NCBI RefSeq assembly: GCF_003286085.1
Contig: NW_020825298.1
Coordinates: 4,588,001-4,652,000 of the forward strand
Length of the DNA: 64,000 nt
DNA from: Drosophila persimilis
Taxonomy: Eukaryota; Arthropoda; Insecta; Diptera; Drosophilidae
Reading direction: 5' to 3'
Shown: one piece after another, positions 1-13,660 of the stretch
How positions within the stretch are numbered: position 1 is the first letter of the stretch
Layout of the letters: every line of letters begins with the position of its first letter
Translations under genes and position numbers: made by a program
The notes under the pieces: model-generated
What the model saw: only the letters and a program-made list of their open reading frames with translations
Databases searched by the model: none
Told to the model about the DNA's origin: nothing

Positions 1-3000
1 GTGGATAGCCGGCCATGGCCGGCGTATAGAAATGCGATGTACCATTGGCGCTTATCTGTGGAGTGGGACATCAATGTAAAATGTTTAATAAGTGCTCAAA
101 ACGGAGGCTTTTCAGTAGGTAAATACTTTAACCACAACAGTTCTGGAACTGCTTGTGGTCGATGATGTGGTTGTCGTTTTTTTCTTCTTGTCCGGCTGTT
201 GCTGCTCCATTTTCCCCATCCCAACTAATGGCTGGCCAAGAACTACCACGTCAACATCTACAAGTCGTCTATAAATAACATTCGTGGTACGGAGAGAGAG
301 CGCTGATAACAATAACTAATTAATTTGCGGAATGTTATCAGCGCAGGTAGAAGTTTCTAGCGAAAATTGCACTGGAAATTGGTAGGACAGCGCGCAAAAT
401 CTTTGTCAGCTGGCGCAAAATGTTTTCCACAATCAGTTAATATTTGAAGTTTGAAAAATACTGAATACAACAACATGTAAACGAATATTTGTAATTTTTT
501 AAATTAGTTTTTGCTGTTGTTGCTCTCCAGTGTGACCAGATAACATATACCGTCTGACTCTCAGAAATATACTGTAAATATACCGATGAAAACACCGAAT
601 TAACCTACTAAGCCTCCCCCTATTTAAGCAGTTAAGGAATTTCAGTTAAGCTGTGGAAAATAATACTGTTTGTTTATGTAGATTTAGTTAGAGCTGCACT
701 AAAATTATTCAAGATTTTTCGTTTAGTGCATTAATATAACCACTGGTCGAAAATGGGTTAATCGGTATCTGTCCATGATCGGAAATTATAGTCCTCGAGG
801 TTTATGTTCGGTTGAGTACCCTCAGCAACGAACATATGTATGTTTTTATGCGATTGGTGAATAAAGTTTCTGCAAGATTAGCGAAACAAAACGTAAGTGG
901 CACATAACAACCAAAAAAACGGGTGAGTGTCTTATTAACAAGCAGTGCAGCGTTGAATTTCATAGCAAGCAGCTTCTACTCAGCGCTGTCTGTTTGGCGC
1001 GCCCGTTTGAAAGTAAAATTTGAACTAAATTCCAGTCTGATCTGATTTCCACAGCGAATCATTAACTAAATTGGTTTCGCTGTTTATGGGCACTGGCAAT
1101 TATCCACGCCCGCATGCTGTATTAAGCAAAAATTACCCCCAGATGCCTGATGATTGATAATTTTTTTGCGCAAAACTGAGGAAAATGAATGCTTCACTGA
1201 AATCAAGCTAATTTCAGGTTTTTTGCATGTCCAAAGTTGCGTGCAACTTGCGCAATATATTTGACGACTTTAAAGCATTTTGCACCTAATTGTTGGCACT
1301 TGGCTCGCGCTCGGCCCAAAATGGCCGATGCTGCACGGTTATTATGGATGATCATAAAATATTAAAAAGCCGCCCAGGCCACAAATATGGGTCAAAGTTA
1401 ATGAGTTTCTTCTTTTTCTGTTGTTGTTCGCGGGCCAGCAACGGAAACAGCATAGCTGAGAGAACAAAAGAAGTGGCGGGATTAACACACACAAAAGAGA
1501 AAAAAAAAAAACGTGGAGATGAAAACTCATTCGGCGAGGGAGTTACAGAGCGCTCTGTGGCACAGAGTTTCGGTTTCAGTTGGAGCTTCTCCTACGGATA
1601 TGGTGCGACAGTTACAGTTATCCGAGCGCATAGCTCAAGTTGCATAATGGCAATGCGATTCCGCAGATGGAGACTATCCGACTATGCTATGTAAATTAGC
1701 ATACAATCAAATTATAAACATTTCAACATAAACACACAAGCGGAAACTTCCATTTTGTGCGGCACTGTGCTGTGCGAATATCTCTGCGAGTGTGTGTGTG
1801 TCTCTGTGTGTGTGTGTGTTGTGGCAGCAAATTGTTAATTAAGTCAAGGAAAATTCAGCTCGAGTCAAGCAACCGCCGGGCACTTTCATTTCAGCAACAA
1901 ACCGTGACGACGCCACATGTGTCCGAAGCTGCACCAACCACAACCGGCAGCAACGGATGAAGTTGTTGGCGCTGCATGCATTAATCAAGTTTTCCACTGT
2001 CAAAATGGCATTAAGAGAGCCAGAGACAGACTTAGAGACAGAGCCTGGCTGAGGCTGAAGCTGCAACTGCTGACTGGCAAGTTATGTAAAAATGTGACAA
2101 GCAAAAGTTCAACTCAAGTGGAGTTCAATTAAAAGTCATCGAGCGGCGAATGGGTATGGAGTTTGGAGCCTAACCTATGGGCAACAATGTTGCCCGATGC
2201 CCGCTGCCCGTTGCCAGCAGCGGGCACGACCAGCCAGCCAGCCACAGCCACAGGCACAGCATTTACTCGTAATGGATTGCATTTACCAGATAAAACAACA
2301 GCAACAACCATTAGCCTGGCTCTACAAATTGTTATGCAAATCGAAATTGTTTAAAGGTAAACGTTTGTCTTCTCGGGTTGACAGTTCGCGTTGGCAACCC
2401 TGCCACAGCCCACAGCCCACAGCCCAGGCCCCCCTGGCAGCACAACAGTTAGCTGGCTGCTGGGAAATCCAACGTGGAATCTCTTGATAATTACGTTTTC
2501 AATTTATTAACCCCTAAAAATAAATGCCTTTTTTATGCTCTGACTGTCGCTTTAATTGTCTGCTTCTCTTCTTTTCTCTGTAATTTATGTTTATTGGGGA
2601 AAACTGTTACTGTTTGATTTTTCTGCTCAAATAATATAAATCAACCCAAAAGTGTCAACGATTGCTTCAGAGCATAACCGGAAAGCGGAAAGCGGGTAAT
2701 CATTGCAAATTATATAATCCTCTGAATGCAATTAATATCTTTTTTAATTGAGAGATTGATAATATTATAATAAATAACGTCAGGCGGTACAGGTGGGGGG
2801 TGGGGTTGGGGGTGGTTGAGGGAGAGGGAGAGCAGCGTTGGGTAATAGAATTTAAATTGCGCTAGGCGCTAAGCCAGAACCGGAATGCCAATTTAGAGAC
2901 TGCGGGCCGAGTCACGAACTCGTAGAATTAGCAGAGCCTCTCTATTCCCTCTCTATTCAAGCATCATCTATCTCGTTTTTCCGCAATGGAAATGGAAAAT

Positions 3001-5278
3001 ATTTCAATCAAAATTCTGTTAACAACTTTCTGCACATAAAAGAAATGATGGGAATGTTTATGTTGTACAATGAAATTGTTATTATTAAATTATTAGACAT
3101 AAGTGGACCGCAGTGGCAGTGGCAGAGGCAGGAGTGGTCCGAAACGTGATGTGAATGGGTAACGCTCATCTGCTTTGGTTAACAACCATCTTTTATTTTC
3201 TTTTTTCTTGTTTTTTTTTTTTTGCAAATTAGCGAGCCAATTTGAATGGAATGCATGTGCCTCTGATGCCGCCGATCTCATGGGAGCCGAACTAGTTCCG
3301 AATGGTAATGCTAATGGAGGCAAAACTACATATAATAAAGCTAAATTTAACGATGATTTGAAATGCCAGCAATTTGTAACATTTCAAGAGGAACTACAAT
3401 GTAATTTGTCTATTATTGAAAGCGTTTACATTTTCTGGGATAATTGTTTCAGAGAAATGTGGAAAAAAATACTGAAAAATGTATGAACATATTGGATTAT
3501 AAAGATCTTTGGGTAGCCTGGTAGCCATAAAATTCGAAGAAAATCATGTAAATTCAAAGAAATGTATTTAAAAAAGGCACATAAAACCCCAATAATATAT
3601 ACAGTTTTCTAAGAAACTTGAAGCCACTTTGAACTTTGTTTTGAAATGAACCCTGGGCAAACAACAAACTTTGTTCGGCTTGGCCCCTCCGGCCGCGTAC
3701 CCCACCCAAGCCCCAACCGGCAATTAGCATTCAAAGCAAACATCTTCGTAGGCCCCCACAGTCGAATGATTGTCAAAGCTCACGCCTAAATGACAGATTG
3801 CGAAACGAGCGGCAGAGCAGGCGGTGAGTGCATTTTTTGTGGCACTGCATATTCAAATATTTGCCGGAGAGGACAAATGGGTGACTCACTCACTGGGCCG
3901 CAATTGGACTAATGCGAGCAGCTAATTAGTTATGCAATTTTCACGCTTTTCCCCCCCCGCCCCGGGGGCTCTGCCCGAGTCAGAGTTAGTCAGCGCAAAT
4001 GCTTATGGAGAAAGGCAAACACAACACCAAAACGCAAACACAAACACAATACTCGTAGATGTGGGAGCACGATAGGCAAACAAAGCGAAATTGCAGTTTA
4101 TAAACTAACTATCCAATAAATAAATAAATTATAGATGCAAAGCGTTGTCGGCCGACAGCTTGCCAGCTGTTTTTCCACTTCCATTTCCATTTCATTTTTG
4201 TGTTTTTGTTTTGCTTAAACTTTATATTAATAGTTGTTGCATTTTGTAATTGGCATTTAGCTAAAAGTTTAGCCATTTTAGATCGTCCGTCCGTCATTTG
4301 CGGGGCGTACTGTTTCCATTGTTTTGCTGGGTTCTGTTCTGGCATAAACACAGAGTCTCCTCCTTTTGTATCGGGCCCATGCAATTGAATTGTTTTCTAG
4401 GAACAACTTTACCCGGATCCGATCCGGTGCACAATAAATTATATTACCAGACGACGACGACGACTCTCGGCTCGCCCCCATGAAAATTTCACTTGAAAAT
4501 CGAATTAGCATCGGGGAATAATTGTTGTTGCATTCGCATTCGCATGCGGATTCGCTGATTGCAATATTGTTCGCTCAATTAGCTGTAAATCAATTGATAA
4601 GCTGCCCTGGGCCGTCGGGAAGTCGGGGAATCAATTGGCAATCGAAACGGCGACAGATAGCCAATATATCGCACATTTTGATGGGCTGCCAAAGAAACAA
4701 TGTATCTCTTACAGCCTACATTTTTCATTTATCAAAATTTGAAATATACCAGACCGCGTGTGGCACGAAACAAAGTATTGAATGGGCACTCTGAATAGTT
4801 CTTTAAATAATCCTCTGGCAAAGAGAACAAAATTTCATTCTTCTTTGAAATACTTGTACTTAAAAGTTGCTTTGTTTGAACATTGGCAATTATTGAATTG
4901 AATTTTTGAATAGCTTACAAAAATCTCCAGAAAGTTGCGAAACTTCTGTTGCCAGTCATTGAAAATGTATGAAGGTGCGTTCATAAATTATAATCAATTT
5001 TAAACAGAATTTATGAACACAGCTTCGGAAAGTTCATGAAAATTTATGAAGCCAGCTGATGCTTATCGATGTGTATTCATTAAATAAATACTTTCATTAA
5101 AACAGAAGCAAAATGGGGTCAATGGAAGCATAGAAAACCAATCAATTATACAGAGCCCAATGGTCCCAGAACTAGTTTGTTTAAAGCCTAGATTTCTGTA
5201 CTCTTTTCATGCGATAAACCACAAGTTAATTACACTTAAAGGCTAACTCTAGTGGGTGTGGCTGTGGGTGGTACTTAC
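1..5278 (-). other. intron 3' of the 58-codon exon (partial)
   Basis: No exon is recognisable on either strand. Contents are AT-rich single-copy-looking DNA with a GT repeat (1791-1819), a G-rich stretch (2794-2834) and a poly-T tract (3211-3222). Short open frames here lack splice-site or protein-family support. The next FNDC3 exon, and all FN3 domains, must lie below position 1. Confidence 0.55.
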
Positions 5279-5451
5279 AAATGGCTGTGGATGGAGGTGT
5301 CCCTGTCCGGGATGGAGCTGTTGGTACTGCTGCGGCGACAGCATCACGTGGGTCACAGTCCCGTTCTCGCTGACGTACTGCGGCACCTGGACGGGCACCG
5401 TCATCGGTGGCGGCGGTCGACTCTGGGAAACCATTTGAACGGTTGCGGGAC
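5279..5451 (-). CDS. Fndc3: second visible coding exon of FNDC3-like protein
   Basis: This 173-nt exon lies between acceptor TTTGCAG (5459-5452) and donor GTAAGT (starting 5278). With the single G carried from the upstream exon it encodes 58 complete codons (residues 316-373) and ends in phase 0. The peptide begins GPATVQMVSQSRPPPPMTVP and continues with VPQYVSENG and a PQQYQQLHPG segment. Vertebrate FNDC3A has, in the same order, GPAQVPM, a PP/VP-rich stretch, APQVIEDNG, and PQ...HPG. The shared order of these elements, and the split GGT glycine codon at the junction, support the assignment. The segment lies N-terminal to the first FN3 domain in vertebrate FNDC3. The next exon is not visible between 5278 and 1. 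Confidence 0.78.
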
Positions 5452-7113
5452 CTGCAAAGAGCACAAGAGTGATGGTGGATAAAATTATTTAAAGAATGCT
5501 TCAACAAATGGCAATATGCTGATGATACAGATACAGATACAGATACAGTATATATATATATGTATATTCATATGTGTGTGTGGTGTGGTGTGGCGTGGTG
5601 TATGTAAAGCTTGAAGGCAAATGCTAAAGCAGTCGACAGTTGGCGCCAGCGAGGCGACATCGAGACAGAGACAACGCCAGGACATGGCCAGGACATGGCT
5701 GGGAACGGGATGGCTGGGGGCACGGGAACGGGAACGGGGACAGTCATGGCTGCTTTATGTCAGCGGCGATTTCACTGTGTTTGTTTAATGGATATCTCTC
5801 TTTTGCTCTGACTCTGGATCTCTGTGTATATCTGTACGTATATGTATATGGAAATGTGTGTGTATGTGTGTGTGTGTGTGTTTGCTGCAGCCAACAAAAT
5901 GCTTGACAGAGTCTGCCAATTTCCCTCACCCCTGTGGCACTCTCCACATCTCCCTCTCCCTCTCCGCCTCTCGAACTACTCCACTACGATACGCATACGC
6001 ACCGTTGCCCAATTCCGATTTCATTTGCAATTTAAGTCTGCCCGATGATTAATATCCAACCCATACGCCCCGTACCCCCCAGCCATAGGCTGCCTGCATT
6101 GTCCCCATCTCTCTCCCTCTCTCTCTCTCTCTCTCCATTTCTCTTTAATAAATGTGTAGAAATCTCTAGAGCAAACATTTTTTGGCAGCTTTTGGCCAAG
6201 AGGCACAGGGCAAGAGGGCAAGAGGGGCGGGGCAGAGCAGGGTGAACAAACGACAAAGGGAGCTAAAGTTGTCGGGGTTCTTGGCACTGGCCTCAGAGCC
6301 GCCTCAGAGCTTCGTCTTGCATTGTCTGGGATCTGTTCTGTTTCTGGTTTCTGCTACTGTCATTAGATACAGCGAAAGGGGAGCCATAGAGGCAGGGGAT
6401 GGGTAGGGGGCTTCCATTTCCATTTCCATCTATGGATCCATTTCAGCTGCAACTTTGTCGCATGTCATTGCCACAGAATAAACGACAGCAAGCCGCCCCA
6501 TAAGTCGAACCCCCCTACCCCCCGCCCCACGAACCATCCCTTCAAACATTTCAGATATATTTTGATTTGTGGATTTGTATTGCTTTTCAATTCCATTTCT
6601 CTTCCTTCCTTCCTTCCTTCCTTCCTTCCAGCCTGCCAGCCTTCCAGCCTTTTGGCTGCATTGCGACGACTAAAAGCCAACAAAAAGGAGCACTCCACGA
6701 AGAATGAGCAATCATTTGGTGGACTTCCCCGGCGATTTGTTAACAGGAGATGTCTGGTCGAGATTAGCGTATCATTTGGGGGGCACAAAAGCCATTCAAT
6801 TGAAATAAATAATCTCAAATTAGATTTGATTCAAGCCCCCAACAACATAAATTGAATGAAAATATTGCAGATACAAAATCTTCTTCAATTTTAAATTATT
6901 CTCTTTCACATTCGTGCATTTTCGTAGCCAAATGTATGGCCATAAATATGTAGATATCTGTGTTTTTGGCCCCAAAAAAACAAAGCGAGAGCAATTCATG
7001 AATTTTCGTGTTCATCATAAAATGCATTCCGTGTTTGCCCATCAATATGGATGGATGGGGGGGCTCAAATGCTGGGAAACCAGCTGCGCTTTGCCGAGGC
7101 GCCTCCATTGCCG

Positions 7114-7144
<31 letters not shown>
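7114..7144. repeat. TCA/CAT trinucleotide microsatellite
   Basis: About ten TCA units; they explain the poly-His, poly-Ile and poly-Met stretches in the open frames here. Confidence 0.9.
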
Positions 7145-9533
7145 AGATGCAGTTGGCAGCTTTGCACTTTGCATGCCCCGGCACGTAAAAAGAATGTTGC
7201 CCTGCCCCTGCCCCCTCCTGCCCTGCTCTGGCGGCTACTTTCGCATTTCTATTATTTTTTTCTACATTTTTCTAGAATTTTATGTAGGTTGTTGTTCCTG
7301 TGTTCTGTTTGCTAAACAATGCAGCGTTGCATTTTTTATGGACACCACGCGGCGTATGCGTAATATCGGCTAATGGATCGTGGGGGGGGCGCCTTCGTTC
7401 TCCGGCCCTCGCAGTCGCTTTTATAGTTAAACTGTAAACTTAACGGTAATGCGGCCTGGTAATACGCTTAGCCATGTCTCGCGTCCATTCAGGCCGAAAA
7501 TGCGAGCGGCAGACGTACCATCCCCACTCTCTACTGAGGCGGGGGCTGTCACGTCCCTCCTCCACGAGGGTACGCGGTCTAATCAACTGTTAAATGCTGT
7601 CCGCCAGCCAGTCAGCCGTACCGTACTTTGCCATTGCCCTGCTCCGCTCTGCCCCGCTCTGCTCCGCTCTGCTCTTTATCTGCTCTTAGGTGTAAAAATG
7701 TTGGTTTAGTGCGCTGACGCATAACGCGACAAAGCAAAAAACTGATGATGGCTGATAAAAGCAAACACCACCTTAGTTCTCGTAGCTCCCTTAGTTCCTG
7801 TAGCTCTGCACTTTAGACCAATGCCTGATGCAGTTAATCATCCAGCTAAGGGCTGGGGGGGGGCCTCTGTCTGGGTCTGGCCAGGAAATGCACACCGAGG
7901 CAGCAGCGCATTTGGCCAAGTGTTAAAAGGCAGCAATTAGTTAGGCGAGACTTTCAGCTCCCCTTTGGTTTAGGACGTGGGCTGGTTCAGCTTATCACTT
8001 GGCAAGCAGACAGACAGTTGCCCCACCCCTCCACCCTACCCCCCTCTACAGGCAAATGTCTGCGACTTCAACTCAAACTTAATTAATGCTAAACTGCTTA
8101 AGAAGCGACGGCCTGCTCTGGGGAAAGGTCTGCGGGAAGAGTCATGGCTGGGACTGGCGGAAAGCGTAAGTCGGGCAGAAGATATATATTTTTGGGGCAA
8201 GTTTCAAGTCGAAATTAAACGGGATAAAGTTTCGCATAATACTTCCTCTTCAGTAGATCGTTGGAATGTATCTTCTGCCTAATCCTAGCGCCGAATGTGC
8301 TTCATTTTTAGCTGTATCTCTTCCTCTATAAGTCCTTTCCTTTCGGTTTCTCTATAGACTCCCACGTCAGCCCTCGCTGGCAGGCAGATCATCATCTTCC
8401 ACTTTAATTTTCTGCGCTGATGCCTTGACCTTGTCCGCCCCCCAAACACCCCCCAACACCCCCACTGGCTTACTATCACAGTGTCGAAAATAAAGTTGCG
8501 TCCCCCACGCGTTTTGGCTAATTGCAAATTGTTATTGCTTTCCTGTTTTGTTACGCATTGTTGCCTCACAGGCCTCCCGTCCTCCCGTCCTCCAGACGAC
8601 GCTGCCTCCTGCCTGTCTGTCATCCACTCCTCACTTAGACATTGTCTAGAGACCGCGTCTGAGGTCAGGGGCACCACCTCAGAGAGCTGTTGTCTGGCAG
8701 GTTCCAATGTGTTCCGACACGCACACGCAAAACACGCACCAAATGTCTATAAAATTAATAACAATTCGGTTAACTTTGTTCTGTTCTGCCCGGAAAATCG
8801 TCGGAGGAAGGGAGGGGATTTGGGTGCTCTGCGGTTTTGGTTTCGAGTGCCATAAGTGAGTTATTGATGTTGATTTAATCGGACATTTGTTATAATATAC
8901 ATTGCCATAGCCGAAACACTTATTCGTATTCACATTCATATTCATATTCACTTTCGCTTAGAGTTGAATAAACTTTCGATTTGCTGTGGCGATGATTTGT
9001 GTTTACTTTTTGGGGACATTGACAGGCCCAATGATGATTTGTGGGGCCTCCCAATGGGGGCGTCTCCTGTTCTTTCTTTTCGCTCGTTGGTTTGCCCCTC
9101 TTTTGTTCTTGATAATTACCGACCAAATCTAGACCAATTTGCGGTTAGTTGGCTCATTATAATCGACACTTTTCCTCACTTTTCCTCACTTATCTCACAT
9201 TTTCCGCTCATCCCCCCCCCCTCCCCTCCGTCCACCATTTATTCGACTCCAATTAACGATGCGTGCGCAATTATCTCGATAATTATGGCGACTTTTGCAG
9301 CTTTAAATACAACTTTCGCAAAATGCAATTAGAGCAGAAAATTCACGAGTTCTTCAATGGAAAGCTCTCGTTTCTTAGCTTTTCGTACAACAAATTCCTC
9401 GAGTGTTAAAGTGTTCTCTCTCTCTCTCTCCCTCTCCTGCGAACAAATCGCATTAATTGCGCATACGCCCCGTTAAACGTTGCCAACAGAAATCGACTAA
9501 GACCCATTGATTGATGGGCGGGCGGGCCGCAAA

Positions 9534-9559
9534 GGGGGGCGGGGGGGGGGGGGGGGGGG
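9534..9559 (+). repeat. poly-G tract, 26 bp with one C
   Basis: G6-C-G19 on the plus strand; it produces the poly-Pro and poly-Gly frames nearby, which are not genes. Confidence 0.9.
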
Positions 9560-12500
9560 TAGCCTGCTGCTGGAGGCTGTCGGAGGGAGGGCGTGGTAGA
9601 TGGCAGTGGCTGTTGGAGGGGGAGGCTGGCCGGAGGGGCGGCAACTGTCTGAGGGATTGGGAATGGGTATTTGACTTTCCCCCGGTTACGGGCTGGGGTG
9701 GCGCCATCCAGCGCCATTTGACAGTCTGCACGTGTCGCACGTTTTGTTGATTGTGGGGCTTGGTGGGGGATTGGCATCGGCTGCTGTTTTCGCGCCTCCT
9801 CTCTGTTTATTTGAATTTCCAATATTTTCCGCACCCAGTAGCCCCCTCCGTGCGCCCAAATTCTCCATCTTCCCCCGGTAAATATTGTCATTTTGTGTGT
9901 CAACTGAAGTGACGTCCTCATAGACAACGACACAAATGGGTCCCGGCACCAAAAAAAAAAGGAAATACCAAAGATAAGAAAGATTCCAGAGCCGAAGGTT
10001 GAAATACTCTTCCGCTGAACAGATCCCTTGTTCATTCCGATAAGACTTAATTGAGATACAAAGTCCGTTACTCGAATCTTTAAGGATCTTTGCCCTGCAA
10101 ACACCTCTCCAAAGTCGTTCTACCCCATTTTCAAGGGCATGAAAAACCTTGAAACCGGAAAAATGTTGAAACAGTCGTGAAATTTTTCGTCAACGCCCCC
10201 CATGGGGCCGCCGCCCGTAAGCGTTACTCTCATCATATCGCACAGATACAGATACAGCTACAGCCACAGATGCAGATACAGACATAAATACATGCGGATA
10301 TCTGTATATATATCACGTCAACACATTATGCCTTCATTTATACTTTATGATGAGTAAATATTGTTATTAAAACGAAAAATTGCGCGTTGTCTGAGCGATA
10401 AACCATGCCCTCTGACACCACCCAAAAAGGGGGGGGCGAAGGCTGTTATTCAGCATTTGCTTTATTGGTTTTGTCGCTTCAGTGCAGGGCAAGAGGCGGG
10501 CAGGGAAAGGACAGCAAAGGAAGAGAGGGCTTTAAATTAATGTCTGAAGGCATGAACGGCTCTGAGGTCTCGCAGTATCAGGTGCATAATGTATCAGGTG
10601 GGCGAGCCAAGTTAATGACGGGCATTTTCGGTTTAGTTACAGGATTTATACCGATTAGTGAGATATTTAGATGGTCGGTGAAAGAGGGAAGATGTGCCAA
10701 AGGTGGGTGAAAGAGGGGGGCTACTTACTTGGCTCTGTTTAGCCAGTCAGAAACTGATTGGATTAGAGTCGTTTAATTATGTTTTTCCAAGTGAAGGAAG
10801 CAAAATTACACAACTGATGCCCGTGTGGAGAGGCATTTGATATGTTATGGCAGGAAAAGTACTTTAATACTTTATTAAAATCACTAAAATTCTTAAGAAT
10901 TAAACACTCAAATGGAGGCTGTTTATAAGCAAAAAATAATCATTTAACACCTCAAAAACCCATTGAAATTTCTGAACTATCCAACTATTTCCATACAATC
11001 ATCATGGCGAAACTTTCCTTGACTCCTCCGCGCTTTCCTTTTTCCCTTTCCATTTTTATAGCCCTATTTAATCAACAACCTTAATTATTCCACTAACTGG
11101 CGTCGCTACCGCCCCTCCCGCTCCCCTGGCCCATTACCATTTCTAGCCACAATCGTTAACACTTTCAATTTGTTGCACTTTCGGCCCTGATCCGCACTTC
11201 AATTCGCCTCATAACAGGCACCCCCCCCCACTCTACCCCACCCGCTGTGTTCGACATTACCATAAATGCATGCAGGGCTCCACCCCCCTGCTCCTCCCTC
11301 AGCCATTAACAATTAGCAGCAAGTGTAGTCCCCACTGTCCACCCCACGCACAAGCCCCAATTCAATTAACTTGCACACTTAAGCAAAAACAAAAAAAAAA
11401 ACAACAACAAAAAAACCAAAAAAAATAAAAGAAGAAAAGAAGAAAATTTCGTTGTTCTGGTTTCGTCTGGCCGGGGGGGGAGAGGGTGCTGCCCCTCCGG
11501 GGTTCGGTTCAACTGAGAGTTCGCCAATTTGGTTCTGCTTCCCCCGCCCCCCTCCCCCCGGCTCACCCCCTCTCAGAGCTCGGACTGTTACTTCTCTTTC
11601 TGCTGCTCATTATTCTTGCTCTGGCGAAGCATTGCTCTGCAAAATGGCATTGACATTAAGAAATGCTAACCCGCAATTTGCAATTTGCCAGTGGGAGACC
11701 CAGAGAGAGGAATAAGACCCCTAGAAGCCTAGAAGTGCGACGATTTAGATACCCTTTAAGGCATTTAAAGCAGATTTTGACCAAAAAAAACGATCGTTTC
11801 AATGGGATCAAACGATGGAAGTGATTATGTGGAGTATGATCATATTTCCTACAATCTAGACAACTTCTTAAGAGCCTTAGAGCTTATATGACACCAAAAT
11901 TAGATCGATTTGGATTAAATTTTGTTAAAAAGTGGTCGGTTTTAATTATTAGAAGACCGATGGTTTCTAGTGAAGCCAATATATGGATACCAATGGTTAC
12001 CGGGTTTGATAAAATATATTAAAATATTTCCAAGGCTTTGTGCCTAAAGAGTTCTTTGAAGAGTGGTCTAGAGCTGAAGAAAAGGTTCTGTAAAACCCTT
12101 AGATTATATATTTGTTTAATTTAGGTTATATTTTCTAGAGGAAGTAAGAAATAAAGACGCTATCCACTCGGCCAAAGATTATAGGAACCCAAAAGCTTCA
12201 AGGCTGCTTTGCAAAAATATGCCACCCTTTGCAAGTGTATAGCAATTAAACAAAAAAGACTAGGAGGATGGAGAACGAGGGAGAGTAAGTGTGAGGGGGA
12301 GAAGCAACAATAATAATAACAAGCCAAAAGCGAAACAAAGTGTGGAACGGAAGAGCACGAGAAAGCGAAATCAGCGTGTGGCGCATGAAGCTCATTAAAA
12401 CACGAAATGGAAGACGAATGACCAAGGCAATGAGCAGCTACTGCCCTCCAAGAGGGGGCGAGGGCAGGACAACAGATGCAGGCAGACCCCACACAGACCT

Positions 12501-13487
12501 CCCCCCCCCGAAACTGGGCAAAAACAAATGAAATCAAATTTAAAGCGTGCTTAATTAATTTTTCCTTCCTCGAGCGGGCTGCACGGCAAGAGGGGCAGGC
12601 AGGGGGGTAAAGGTTAACTGTTGTTTGGCTTGGCTTCGCTTTCCTTTGCTTTCCTCCGATTTACTCTCCTGTTTTGTTAAGACATTAGCAGGGAAGGTGG
12701 AAAAAAGGGATTTATGCCAAGTAATTGCTGTGGGAGGTGCTATCCCCACCAAAAAAGAAAGCAAAGCAAAGGGAAGGGAAGACAGCCCCAAGTGAATGAT
12801 TAATGCACAGACGAAAGCTTAAGCCCTGATTGGAATTTGTTCTCTCTCCAGTTCTTTCTACCAAGGATCTAAGGTTACTTTTCTGGGAATTCTTATCCCT
12901 TTTCTCGATGATTCTCGGAAAACTGATGCCCGAACGATTCCACTCCATTGCTTCGGATCATGATCATTGGCAGGTCTTTACTCAAGGAACAATGAAAACT
13001 TTAAGCCTGAACTCTTTTCAAATGTATATTTTCATTTTGGAGCAATAATTGCTTAGCCCAGAAATCGGGTAATATATTTTTAAAGCTGCGACTTTTGCCT
13101 TCGGGCGTGGCGGGTACTTAAATTTCAATTCGTTTTTGCTGTTGTTGCCGCTTGACTTTTATGGCTTTGGTTTTCGCGTTGGCTTGGCTTTTGTGGACTT
13201 TGCCAGTTGGCCATTTGGCCATTTGGCCATCTCGCCTTGGCCACGGCCATAGCCATAGCCAAAGCCAAAGCCGTTGCCTTTTTGCCTGAATAATTAATTT
13301 TATTTATGCCGCGACAAACGATGGCAGATTCTGTTTTTTTCATCTCGCTTTTTTCTCTCGTTTTTTTTTTGTTTCATTTATTTTATTCTGTTATTTTTTG
13401 TTGCTTTTGTTCTTTGGCTGTTCTCTTGCCTGTGTCTCAGCCGCAATGCTCATAAATTGTTGAGCAAATGCAAAGCAATATGAGAAA

Positions 13488-13488
13488 G

Positions 13489-13517
<29 letters not shown>
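13488..13517 (+). repeat. poly-G tract, 30 bp
   Basis: Uninterrupted G30 on the plus strand. Homopolymer length may be affected by assembly error. Confidence 0.9.
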
Positions 13518-13519
<2 letters not shown>

Positions 13520-13528
13520 GCAGGCGTT

Positions 13529-13660
13529 GATACCCTGGCAGAGGGATAGAGTCCTATATGATACATCTTTTGCTCAAAGCATTCCGATTACGTCTTCTAT
13601 ATCTTCTATACTTTGCCAAAATCTGAACCAAGTCCTATTACCCTTCTCTTTAAGGGTATA
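13529..13660. repeat. longer GATACCC...AAGGGTATA relic
   Basis: GATACCCTGGCAGAGGG opens and TTTAAGGGTATAATG closes a 132-bp interval directly after the G30 tract. It is the longest of the four examples. Confidence 0.4.

Noticed and set aside
9406-10104. 232-codon minus-strand open frame with a Pro-rich part
   Set aside because: Driven by the poly-G tract and CCG repeats; no family resemblance or splice context.
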